NCBI RefSeq assembly: GCF_007558815.1 | Contig: NZ_VLTJ01000042.1 | Location: forward strand, 372,001 to 436,000 | DNA: 64,000 nt | Reading direction: 5' to 3' | From: Verticiella sediminum | Lineage (GTDB): Bacteria; Pseudomonadota; Gammaproteobacteria; Burkholderiales; Burkholderiaceae_B | Shown: positions 25,162-32,721 of the stretch, piece after piece | How the letters are laid out: each line of letters opens with the position of its first letter | How positions within the stretch are numbered: the stretch's first letter is position 1 | Translations under genes and position numbers: made by a program | The notes under the pieces: generated by a model | Databases searched by the model: none | The model's input: only the letters and a program-made list of their open reading frames with translations | What the model was told of the DNA's origin: nothing

Positions 25162-25821
25162 ATGCCGCGCCGCTGCGCCCTGCCCGCTCTTGCCGCCAGC
25201 CTGCTGGCGGCGGCGTGTTCGAGCACGCCGCCCCCCGCCTATCACACGCTGCTCGACGACGCGTCGCTGCCCGCGCAGCCGCCCGCGGCCTACGCGCTGG
25301 AGGTGGCGCCCGTGAGCATTCCATCGCAGGCGGATCAGCCGCAGGTCATGCTGCGCGGCGCCGACGGACAGATCCGGCCGCTGTACGGCGAGCGCTGGAG
25401 CGCCCCGCTCGGCGACGAAATCCAGAGTGCGCTCGGCGAGCGCCTCACGCAGCGCCTGGGCGCGCCGAACGTCACGCAGATCGGCGCCGGCGGCATGCCG
25501 GTCTGGCGGGTACAGGTGGACGTGCAGCGCTTCGACCTCCCGCTGGACGCGCCGGTGGCGCTGGACCTCACCTGGCGGATACGCGAGCTGCCGGCGCAGC
25601 CCGCGCTGCTTTGCGCAAGCCGCTTGCGCGTCGCCCCGCAAGGCAGCGACGTGGCCGCCGCCGTGGCCGCGCAGCGCCGCGCGATCGGCCAGGCTGCCGA
25701 CCTGATCGCCGCCAGCATCGCGGCCGGCGGCGCCGCACCCACGGGCGCGGCGGCGCAGGACACCCATACGCAGTGCTCGAGCAGCCCGGCGCAGGAACGC
25801 CAGGGCATGCGCGGTTCTTGA
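25162..25821 (+). CDS. pqiC: Membrane integrity-associated transporter lipoprotein PqiC
   Basis: A 219-residue outer-membrane lipoprotein of the PqiC (DUF330) family, completing the pqiABC operon. The signal peptide ends at the lipobox LLAAAC (Cys at about residue 19), followed by SSTPPPAYHTLL and a conserved domain with YALEVAPVSIPSQADQPQVMLRG and RWSAPLGDEIQSALGERL. The last 30 residues (AAQDTHTQCSSSPAQERQG) look disordered. I choose the ATG at 25162, spaced correctly from GAGGAG; an in-frame ATG at 25147 overlaps the pqiB stop as ATGA and is an alternative. Confidence 0.9.
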   Translation: MPRRCALPALAASLLAAACSSTPPPAYHTLLDDASLPAQPPAAYALEVAPVSIPSQADQPQVMLRGADGQIRPLYGERWSAPLGDEIQSALGERLTQRLGAPNVTQIGAGGMPVWRVQVDVQRFDLPLDAPVALDLTWRIRELPAQPALLCASRLRVAPQGSDVAAAVAAQRRAIGQAADLIAASIAAGGAAPTGAAAQDTHTQCSSSPAQERQGMRGS

Positions 25822-25844
25822 GCACAGGCGCAGCGGCCGGCTGA

Positions 25845-26882
25845 TCAGGGCTGCACGCGCTCCGGATAGGTATAGACGGTAGCCGACTGGCCGCGACTGA
25901 AGCCGAGCAGGAGCAAACCCATGTCGTGCGCAAGGCGGGCGGCGAGCGCGGTGGGCGCCGAGACCGCGACCAGCGTGTGAATACCGGCCGCCACGCTCTT
26001 CTGCACCATCTCGAAGCTCGCACGGCTGGACACCACGGCGAACCCGTCGACGCGCTCGGCCCGCAGCGTGGCGCCGATCATCTTGTCCAGGGCGTTGTGG
26101 CGGCCGACATCCTCGCGCAGGCAGAGCAGCCGGCCCCGGCTGTCGAACCAGGCCGCCGCATGGGTGGCGCCGGTGGCTTCGTGCAGGGCCTGGCCGGCCC
26201 GCATGCCCGCGAGCGCTTCGCTCAGGACGCCCAGCGACAGCGGTGCATGCACGGCGAGCGGCGCGAGCACGCGCTGCACATCCTCCAGCGACTCGACGCC
26301 GCACAGGCCGCAGCCGGTACGGCCGGCGAGCGCGCGCCGACGTTCCTTCAAACGCACTTCGCGGGCGGTCGCGATCTCGAGCTGCACGACCAGGCCTTCG
26401 GCGGTGCTCTGCACGTCGATGCCGCGGATGTCGGCCGGCCCATCGATGATGCCTTCCGTGTAGGAAAAGCCCCGCGCGAAATCCTCCAGGTCGGCCGGCG
26501 TGGCGAGCAAGGTGGCGTGGCTGATGCCGTTGTATTCCAGCGCCACCGGCACCTCTTCGGCGAGCAGGTCGTCGCTGGCCGGCTGCACGTGCCCCTGGCG
26601 CACCCGACGGACGGCGACGCGCTGCTGCGTCTGCGGCAGCGGCGGCAGATCGGGCGTCAGCATGCGCCCCCCCCGCGCACGGCCCGCCTCAGTGAGCCGG
26701 ATGCGCCATTCGTCGTCCTGCACCTGCACGCTGAGCCAGCCGGCGCCGGCCTCGCCCAGCGGGGCCAGCGCACGCAGCAGCGTGCTTGCCCGCACGCCCA
26801 GGCGCTTGGCGAGCCGCGGCAGCGACACCCCCTCGGGGAAGTCGGCCAGCACGGCGAGGACGGACTCAGGCGTGGGCTGCAT
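25845..26882 (-). CDS. fdhD: Formate dehydrogenase accessory sulfurtransferase FdhD with N-terminal winged-helix domain
   Basis: A 345-residue protein. Residues about 1-70 (PESVLAVLADFPEGVSLPRLAKRLGVRASTLLRAL, then VQVQDDEWRIRLTEAGR) look like a winged helix. FdhD proper begins near residue 85 and includes EEVPVALEYNGISHATLLATPADLEDFARGFSYTEGII, the sulfur-carrying CxxC loop TGCGLCGVES and LCLREDVGRHNALDKMIG. FdhD transfers sulfur from a desulfurase to the Moco of formate dehydrogenases. Typical FdhD is about 260-280 residues, so the extra domain is unusual. A run of eight C (26667-26674) separates the two parts and an internal ATG (26661-26663) follows it. The gene overlaps the upstream oxidoreductase by 17 bp. 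Confidence 0.9.
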   Translation of the reverse strand: MQPTPESVLAVLADFPEGVSLPRLAKRLGVRASTLLRALAPLGEAGAGWLSVQVQDDEWRIRLTEAGRARGGRMLTPDLPPLPQTQQRVAVRRVRQGHVQPASDDLLAEEVPVALEYNGISHATLLATPADLEDFARGFSYTEGIIDGPADIRGIDVQSTAEGLVVQLEIATAREVRLKERRRALAGRTGCGLCGVESLEDVQRVLAPLAVHAPLSLGVLSEALAGMRAGQALHEATGATHAAAWFDSRGRLLCLREDVGRHNALDKMIGATLRAERVDGFAVVSSRASFEMVQKSVAAGIHTLVAVSAPTALAARLAHDMGLLLLGFSRGQSATVYTYPERVQP

Positions 26883-29187
26883 GACGGGGCTGCACGGTGG
26901 CCGCGCCGGCCCTGGCGAGGACCAGCTTGACGGGCACGGACTTGGAAGCGGGGGTGCGCGCCTCGTCGGCGTAGCTCGACAGCGGCACCAGCCCGTTGGT
27001 CTCCGGATAGTAGCTTGCCAGGCAGCCACGCGGAATATCGTAGGCGACCAGGCGAAAGTCCTCGGCGCGCCTCGTACTGCCGTCGTCCGCAGCGGTGACG
27101 AGGTCCACCCGATCGCCGTCGCGCCAGCCGCGCGCGGCCAGATCCTCGGGATGGATGAAGACTACCCTGCGCTGGCCGTACACGCCGCGGTAGCGGTCGT
27201 TCATGCCGTATACCGTGGTGTTGTACTGATCGTGCGAACGCACCGTGGCGAGCAGATAGACCGGCTCGGCCCCCTGCGCAGGCTCGAACGCGGCCGGCAG
27301 CGCGGCACGCCGGAACTCGGCCTTGCCCGAGGCCGTGCACCATTCGCGCTCGCTCGCCGGGTTGCGCAGGCGAAAGCCGCCGGGCACGGCGACGCGTTCG
27401 GCAAAACCTTCGAAGTCGTCGAACACGCGCTCGATGAGGGTACGGATACGCGCGTAGTCCTCGATCAGCCAGAGCCAGGACACGCGGCTGTGCGCCAGGG
27501 TGGCCGCCGCCAGCCGGGCCACGATGGCCGGCTCGGAAAGCAGGTGGGTCGAGGCGGGCGGATTGATGCCCGAGGACAGGTGCACCATGCTCATGGAATC
27601 CTCCACCGTGACGCCCTGCGGCCCGGCGGCCTGCACGTCGATCTCGGTGCGGCCCAGGCAGGGCAGGATGAGCGCCTCGCGCCCGTGCAGCAGATGGCTG
27701 CGATTGAGCTTGGTCGAGACGTGCACGGTCAGTTCGCAGCGCTGCAGGGCGGCCCAGGTCACAGCGCTGTCCGGCGTGGCCATGGCGAAGTTGCCGCCCA
27801 TGCCGAAGAACACCCTGGCCTTGCCGTCGCGCATGGCCTCGATGGCGCCGATGGTGTCGTAGCCCGGCTCGCGCGGCGGCTCGAAACCGAACACCTCGCG
27901 CAGCCGGTCGAGGAAGGCCGGCGCAGGTTTCTCGTAGATGCCCATGGTGCGGTCGCCCTGCACGTTGCTGTGCCCCCGGACCGGGCAGACGCCCGCGCCA
28001 GGGCGGCCCAGGTTGCCGCGCAACAGCAGCAGGTTGACCAGCATGTGGATGGTCGCCACCGAGTGCCGGTGCTGGGTGATGCCCATGCCCCAGCACACGA
28101 TCACCTTGCCGGCATCGGCGTAGGCCTGGCCCGCCTTGCGCAACTGCGCCTCGGACAGCCCGCTGGCGCGTTCGAGCGCCGTCCAGGATTGCGCCCGGAT
28201 GTCATCGACGAACTCGGCGCAGCCCTGGGTGTGCTCGGCGATGAAGGCGTCGTCCAGCACGGCCGGCCGGCCCGCGGCGCGCGCCGCCGCATCGAGTTCG
28301 AGCACATGCTTGATCATGCCCATGACCGCGGCCAGATCGCCGCCGATGCGCACGGTGAAGTAGTCCGAACTGATGCGCGTGCCGCCGCCGGTGAGCATCT
28401 CCAGCGGGTCCTGCGGGTCGGCGAACTTCTCCAGGCCGCGCTCGCGCAGCGGATTGAAGGACACGATGGCGGCACCCCGCTTGGCCGCGCGGCGCAGCTC
28501 GCCGAGCATGCGCGGATGGTTGGTGCCGGGATTCTGGCCGAAGATGAAGATCGCATCGGCAAGCTCGAAATCATCCAGCGTGACCGTGCCCTTGCCCACG
28601 CCGATGCTCTGCTTGAGCCCGACCCCGCTGGGCTCGTGGCACATGTTGGAACAATCGGGGAAGTTGTTGGTGCCGAACTCGCGCACGAAGAGCTGGTACA
28701 GGAAAGCCGCCTCGTTGCTGGTGCGCCCCGAGGTGTAGAAAATGGCTTGGTCGGGCGAGGCGAGCGCGTTCAGGTGGCGCGCGACGAGCGCGAACGCATC
28801 GTCCCACGCGATCGGCCGGTAGCGGTCGGTCAGCGCGTCGTAGACCATCGGCTCGGTCAGCCGGCCCTGGTCCTCGAGAAAGAAATCGGATTCCTCGAGC
28901 AGCTCGGTGACGGTATGCCGCGCGAAGAATTCCGGCCCCACGCGCCGCGCCGTGGCCTCGGCCGCGACCGCCTTCACGCCGTTCTCGCAGAACTCGAAGG
29001 TGGAGGCGTGATCCTTGTCCGGCCACGCACAGCCCGGGCAATCGAAGCCGTCCGGCTGGTTGGCCGACAGCAGCGTGCGCGCGCCCTTCCAGGGGATGTC
29101 CTGGTGCAGCAGTTGCGACGCCACGCTCTTCAAGGCCCCCCAGCCGCCTGCCGGCCGGGAGTAGAAACGGATCTTCTCGGAACTCAT
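26866..29187 (-). CDS. Molybdopterin oxidoreductase, FdhF/YdeP family (formate dehydrogenase alpha-like)
   Basis: A 773-residue bis-MGD enzyme. The N-terminus has the YdeP-type cluster motif FDCPGCAWPDKDHASTFEFC (residues about 49-68) in place of the classic FdhF Cys4 pattern. The molybdopterin domains follow, with YTSGRTSNEAAFLYQLFVREFGTNNF, the probable metal-ligand cysteine in SNMCHEPSGVG, FGQNPGTNHPRML and GNLGRPGAGVCPVRGHSNVQGDRTMG. The C-terminal MGD-binding domain contains LLATVRSHDQYNTTVYGMNDRYRGVYGQRRVVF. YdeP is linked to acid resistance in E. coli; formate is a likely but unproven substrate. Co-location with fdhD and Moco genes fits. The ATG is at 29185-29187. Confidence 0.9.
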   Translation of the reverse strand: MSSEKIRFYSRPAGGWGALKSVASQLLHQDIPWKGARTLLSANQPDGFDCPGCAWPDKDHASTFEFCENGVKAVAAEATARRVGPEFFARHTVTELLEESDFFLEDQGRLTEPMVYDALTDRYRPIAWDDAFALVARHLNALASPDQAIFYTSGRTSNEAAFLYQLFVREFGTNNFPDCSNMCHEPSGVGLKQSIGVGKGTVTLDDFELADAIFIFGQNPGTNHPRMLGELRRAAKRGAAIVSFNPLRERGLEKFADPQDPLEMLTGGGTRISSDYFTVRIGGDLAAVMGMIKHVLELDAAARAAGRPAVLDDAFIAEHTQGCAEFVDDIRAQSWTALERASGLSEAQLRKAGQAYADAGKVIVCWGMGITQHRHSVATIHMLVNLLLLRGNLGRPGAGVCPVRGHSNVQGDRTMGIYEKPAPAFLDRLREVFGFEPPREPGYDTIGAIEAMRDGKARVFFGMGGNFAMATPDSAVTWAALQRCELTVHVSTKLNRSHLLHGREALILPCLGRTEIDVQAAGPQGVTVEDSMSMVHLSSGINPPASTHLLSEPAIVARLAAATLAHSRVSWLWLIEDYARIRTLIERVFDDFEGFAERVAVPGGFRLRNPASEREWCTASGKAEFRRAALPAAFEPAQGAEPVYLLATVRSHDQYNTTVYGMNDRYRGVYGQRRVVFIHPEDLAARGWRDGDRVDLVTAADDGSTRRAEDFRLVAYDIPRGCLASYYPETNGLVPLSSYADEARTPASKSVPVKLVLARAGAATVQPRHAAHA

Positions 29188-29510
29188 CACACCACCAATT
29201 TATGTTTTATCGAACATAAATAACGCGAATCATGCGCTTTCCTTGGGAATTTATCACCGTGAGGCAGACGCACCAAGCCTAATTAATAGGCATAAAAAAA
29301 CATAATTTAAGAGACCCGAATCCGTCATGCCAATGCATCGGCGAAACACCCGAGGGCCGGCGCAGGCGGCCGGACCCGGCCAGGCTTGTTCGCCGGCGAA
29401 TCGCTCGATTATCATGTTCGGGACAGCATGAAACGGGCTCATCAACCGAGGCGCTTCTCTGGCCCGCCCTCCCCCTCGCCGGCACGCAGCGTGCTGCTTT
29501 TCTGCTTTCC
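29188..29510. other. Divergent intergenic region between the oxidoreductase and the ModE-like regulator
   Basis: This 323-base spacer contains the 24-bp inverted repeat at 29198-29221. A short palindrome GCCTAATTAATAGGC lies at 29277-29291, followed by an A-run with two CATAA motifs. The DNA is AT-rich for this window between about 29198 and 29310. The promoters of both flanking genes must be here; no small gene is evident. Confidence 0.6.
29198..29221. promoter_or_regulatory. Inverted-repeat operator candidate upstream of the FdhF/YdeP-type gene
   Basis: Perfect 9-bp arms ATTTATGTT and AACATAAAT with a 6-bp centre TTATCG, beginning 10 bases before the oxidoreductase start codon. CATAA half-sites recur at 29291-29305. 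The divergently encoded ModE-like protein is the obvious candidate ligand; E. coli ModE boxes are AT-rich inverted repeats of similar size. Confidence 0.6.
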
Positions 29511-30587
29511 ATGACATATAAATTCCGCATCGGCCTGCGTTCGGGCTGGCTGCTCACCCAGCCCGGCGGCGAGAGCATCGCCCTGCACGGCGTGCTGGAG
29601 CTGCTGGCCGCCATCGACGCCACCGGCAACATCACCGCCGCCTGTCGGCAGTGCGGCGTGTCGTACCGCCACGCCTGGGGGCTGCTGCGCCGCTTCGAGG
29701 TGCTGTTCGGCGCACCCCTGTTGGTGACGCAGCGGCGCCGCGGCACGCACCTGTCGCCGTTCGGCGAGCGCCTGCTGTGGGCCAACCGCCGTATCGAGGC
29801 CCGTCTCACGCCCACGCTGGAGAGCCTGGCGTCGGAACTGCAGGAAGAGCTGGAAAGCCTGCTGCCGCAGAGCGAGCCGCACCTGCGGCTGCACGTCAGC
29901 CACGGCTTCGCGGTGGAAGCCCTGATGCAGCTCCTGGCCGAGCGGCCACCGGCGGTGGAGTTGCGCTACCGCACGGCCATCGAAGCCCTGGCCGCGCTGG
30001 ACGGCGGCGAATGCGACCTTGCCGGCTTCCAGGTGCCCATGGGCGAGTTCGAGGCGCCCATGCTCGAACAATACGGACGCTGGCTGCGCCCGAACGATCA
30101 CGTGCTCGTCGAACTGGCCCGGCGCCAGACCGGCCTGTTCGTCAGGCCCGGCAACCCCAAGCGCATCCACGGCATGTCCGACCTCGCGCGCGCGGACGTG
30201 CGCTTCGTCAACCGCCAGATCGGGTCCAGCACCCGCCTGCTCGCGCATCTGCTGCTCGAGCGCGCGGGCGTCCCCGCCGAGCGCGTCAACGGCTTCGAAA
30301 CCGCCGAGTTCACGCACATGGCGGTCGCCGCCCACATCGCCAGCGGCATGGCCGACACCGGTCTGGGCGTGCGCACCGCAGCCGCGCGCTTCGGCCTGGA
30401 TTTCGTCCCGATCGCCGACGAGCGCTACTTCTTTGCAGTCCGGCGCGCAATGCTGCACACTGGGTCCATGCAAGCATTGCTGGAAATCCTGCGCGGCCCG
30501 ACGCTGCGCCAGGCCTTGGCCGAACTGCCGGGCTACGACGCCACCCACGCCGGCCGGGCTCAGACTTTTGACGAGGCGTTCGCATGA
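29511..30587 (+). CDS. ModE-like winged-helix regulator with periplasmic-binding-protein domain
   Basis: A 358-residue one-component regulator. The N-terminal LysR/ModE-type winged helix (residues about 18-90) reads [70 protein letters not shown] in outline. A COG1910-type substrate-binding domain follows from about residue 125 ([54 protein letters not shown]). The context (molybdo-enzyme and Moco genes on both sides) suggests molybdate or tungstate sensing, or a signal tied to formate. The gene overlaps moaA by 4 bp. No Shine-Dalgarno sequence is visible before the ATG at 29511. Confidence 0.87.
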   Translation: MTYKFRIGLRSGWLLTQPGGESIALHGVLELLAAIDATGNITAACRQCGVSYRHAWGLLRRFEVLFGAPLLVTQRRRGTHLSPFGERLLWANRRIEARLTPTLESLASELQEELESLLPQSEPHLRLHVSHGFAVEALMQLLAERPPAVELRYRTAIEALAALDGGECDLAGFQVPMGEFEAPMLEQYGRWLRPNDHVLVELARRQTGLFVRPGNPKRIHGMSDLARADVRFVNRQIGSSTRLLAHLLLERAGVPAERVNGFETAEFTHMAVAAHIASGMADTGLGVRTAAARFGLDFVPIADERYFFAVRRAMLHTGSMQALLEILRGPTLRQALAELPGYDATHAGRAQTFDEAFA

Positions 30588-31879
30588 GCGCACCCGCACG
30601 GCCGCTCCGAAGGGGGCGCGATTCCTCCCGTGGGGAGGATGCCGCGCAGCGGCAGGAGGGCTCACCCCCCATCGCACCCGCACGGCCGCTCCGAAGGGGG
30701 CGCGACTCCTCCCGCGGGGAGGATGCCGCGCAGCGGCAGGAGGGCGCACCTCCCATCGCACCCGCACGGCCGCTCCGGCGCGTGGTCATGCTCGCGCAGG
30801 CCGGTACGCCCGCGCTGCAGCCACCGCCTTTCGCATGGCGCCCCGCCTCGGCGGGGCCGGTGGCCGACACGCGCGCGCGCGTGCTGCGCGACCTGCGCAT
30901 CTCCGTCACCGACCGCTGCAACTTCCGCTGTTCGTACTGTATGCCGCGCGAGGCCTTCGGCCCGGACCATCCCTTCCTGCCCCACGGCGACCTGCTCAGC
31001 TTCGAGGAGATCGCCAGGCTGGCGCGCATCTTCGTGCAGCGCGGCGTCACCAAGCTGCGCCTGACGGGCGGCGAGCCGCTACTGCGGCGGAACATCGAGG
31101 CGCTGATTGCGCAGTTGTCGCCCCTGCGCACGATGGACGGGCGCCCGATCGACATCGCCCTGACCACCAACGGCAGTCTGCTCACGCGCAAGGCCGCGGC
31201 GCTGGCCGATGCCGGCCTGCGCCGGGTCACCGTGAGCCTCGATGCGCTCGAACCCGCGCTCTTTGCCGAACTGAGCGACAGCAAGGTGAGCGTGCACGAG
31301 GTGCTGCGCGGCATCGACGCCGCAAGCGCGGCCGGGCTGGCCCCGATCAAGGTCAACGTCGTTGTGCGCAGGGGCGTCAACGACGACCAGATCCTGCCCA
31401 TCGCCCGCCACTTCCGGGGCAGCAGCCACATCGTGCGCTTCATCGAGTACATGGACGTGGGCAACACCAACGGCTGGCGGCCCGAGGAAGTCGTCTCCGG
31501 CGCGCAGATCCTCGCGCGCATCGGCGAGGCGTTCCCGATCGAGCCGCTGCCCGGCAATGCGCCGGGCGAGGTGGCGCGCCGCTGGCGCTACGTCGATGGC
31601 GGCGGCGAGATCGGCGTCATCACCAGCATCAGCCAGACCTTCTGCGGCGACTGCAACCGCGCCCGGCTGTCCCCGGAGGGCGGGCTCTATCTCTGTCTGT
31701 TCGCCAGCCAGGGGCACGACCTGCGCGCCCTGCTGCGCAGCGGCGCCAGCGACGCCGCCATCGCCGCCACCCTGGACACGATCTGGAGCGCCCGTACGGA
31801 TGCGTATTCGGAGCAGCGGGCGGCCCGCGGTGCCGACCCGAGCTCGCCGCGTATCGAGATGAGCTACATCGGTGGCTGA
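30584..31879 (+). CDS. moaA: GTP 3',8-cyclase MoaA with repeat-derived N-terminal extension
   Basis: A radical-SAM enzyme that starts Moco synthesis by cyclising GTP. The core begins near residue 95 with [27 protein letters not shown], whose CxxxCxxC binds the SAM [4Fe-4S] cluster. LTGGEPLLR follows, then the C-terminal second cluster [21 protein letters not shown], and the protein ends in the essential Gly-Gly. From the ATG at 30584 (ATGA overlap with the regulator) the protein has 431 residues. Its first 60 residues are two 28-residue tandem repeats encoded by 84-bp repeats, absent from typical MoaA. An ATG at 30788 would give a 363-residue protein closer to normal length, but has no clear ribosome-binding site; the start is therefore unresolved. 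Confidence 0.9.
   Translation: MSAPARPLRRGRDSSRGEDAAQRQEGSPPIAPARPLRRGRDSSRGEDAAQRQEGAPPIAPARPLRRVVMLAQAGTPALQPPPFAWRPASAGPVADTRARVLRDLRISVTDRCNFRCSYCMPREAFGPDHPFLPHGDLLSFEEIARLARIFVQRGVTKLRLTGGEPLLRRNIEALIAQLSPLRTMDGRPIDIALTTNGSLLTRKAAALADAGLRRVTVSLDALEPALFAELSDSKVSVHEVLRGIDAASAAGLAPIKVNVVVRRGVNDDQILPIARHFRGSSHIVRFIEYMDVGNTNGWRPEEVVSGAQILARIGEAFPIEPLPGNAPGEVARRWRYVDGGGEIGVITSISQTFCGDCNRARLSPEGGLYLCLFASQGHDLRALLRSGASDAAIAATLDTIWSARTDAYSEQRAARGADPSSPRIEMSYIGG
30590..30777 (+). repeat. Tandem 84-bp repeat inside the moaA 5' end
   Basis: Two consecutive copies of an 84-bp unit begin at 30590 and 30674, and the first 20 bases of a third copy begin at 30758. I count about four base differences between the full copies. 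The length is a multiple of three, so the frame stays open and encodes [20 protein letters not shown]-type repeats. Within each unit, about 66 bases (30595-30661 and 30679-30745) match the extragenic element at 582-646. Confidence 0.85.
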
Positions 31880-31880
31880 G

Positions 31881-32480
31881 ATGCGTGGCCCGGGCCGGAC
31901 CGGCATCACCGGGCTGATCCTGGCCGGCGGCCAGGGCCGCCGCATGGGGGGCGTCGACAAGGGGCTGCTCGAACTGCAGGGCCGCCCGCTGGTGGCGCAC
32001 GTGCATGCCCGCTTCGCGCCCCAGGTGCATTCGGTGTGGATCAGCGCCAATCGGAACCAGGGGCTGTACGCCGCCTGGGCCGAACGCGTCGTGCCGGACC
32101 TTCCCGGACTCGCCGACTGCGGCCCCCTGGGCGGCATCGCCGCCGCCCTGGCTGCGGTGGACACCCCCTGGCTCGCCAGCGTCGCCTGCGACATGCCGCA
32201 TCTGCCCGAGGATCTCGTCGCCCGGCTCGCCGACACCGTCGGCGCCGGCGCGCCGGCCGCGGTGGCCGAGGCCGCCGGCCGCCTGCATCCGGTCTGCATG
32301 CTGGTACCCGCCACGCTCGGCCCCGGCCTGCAGGCCTGGCTGGCCGGCGGCGAACGCCGGGTCCAGGCCTGGCTGCAGAAGATCGGCGCGGCACGCGTCG
32401 CCTTCCCGGACGAGCACACGTTCGCCAACGTCAATACGCCCGACGACCTGCGCCGGCAGGACACCGCGCGGCCGGCCTGA
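31881..32480 (+). CDS. mobA: Molybdenum cofactor guanylyltransferase MobA
   Basis: A 199-residue cytoplasmic enzyme that joins GMP to Mo-molybdopterin to form the MGD cofactor used by enzymes such as the FdhF-type protein upstream. The nucleotide-binding signature GLILAGGQGRRMGGVDKGLLEL lies near the N-terminus (residues about 11-32). VVPDLPGLADCGPLGGIAAAL, SVACDMPHLP and the C-terminal FANVNTPDDL follow, all family hallmarks. The ATG at 31881 is preceded by GGTGG; an in-frame GTG at 31872 overlapping the moaA stop is an alternative. It is co-transcribed with the regulator and moaA. Confidence 0.94.
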   Translation: MRGPGRTGITGLILAGGQGRRMGGVDKGLLELQGRPLVAHVHARFAPQVHSVWISANRNQGLYAAWAERVVPDLPGLADCGPLGGIAAALAAVDTPWLASVACDMPHLPEDLVARLADTVGAGAPAAVAEAAGRLHPVCMLVPATLGPGLQAWLAGGERRVQAWLQKIGAARVAFPDEHTFANVNTPDDLRRQDTARPA

Positions 32481-32680
32481 AGTGCGTGGTCCCGCCCCTT
32501 GCGGCCGGCCATGGGCGCGGCCACGGGCACCAGCGCGAATGCGTAGCGCCTCGTTCGCCACCTCGTCCGACGGTGCGGCACTATTTGTCCCATCATTTTA
32601 CGAACGCTCAGGATCACCTGAAAAAAGCGCTGGCGTCGTCGCGCGGTTCTCGCTACCATTAAATCGACAAACAATCGTCG

Positions 32681-32697
32681 TAATTGATATTCAATTA
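32681..32697. promoter_or_regulatory. Palindromic operator candidate upstream of the CoA-ligase operon
   Basis: A perfect palindrome TAATTGA-TAT-TCAATTA, 24 bases before the CoA ligase start, within the AT-rich 3' part of a 241-base spacer (32481-32721) that is otherwise featureless. IclR-type regulators bind palindromes of about 15-17 bp, and an IclR gene ends this operon. Confidence 0.6.
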
Positions 32698-32721
32698 CTC
32701 CGCCTTCAGCGAGGGGTGCGC

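Noticed and set aside
25162-29187. A horizontally acquired block covering fdhD and the FdhF/YdeP-type gene
   Set aside because: The genes share the high GC content and codon style of their neighbours; only the promoter region is AT-rich, which is ordinary.
29277-29300. Palindrome GCCTAATTAATAGGC with adjacent A-run as a terminator
   Set aside because: On the plus strand A, not T, follows the stem, and on the minus strand the T-run precedes it; no gene ends nearby. It is more likely a regulatory or structural AT-rich site.
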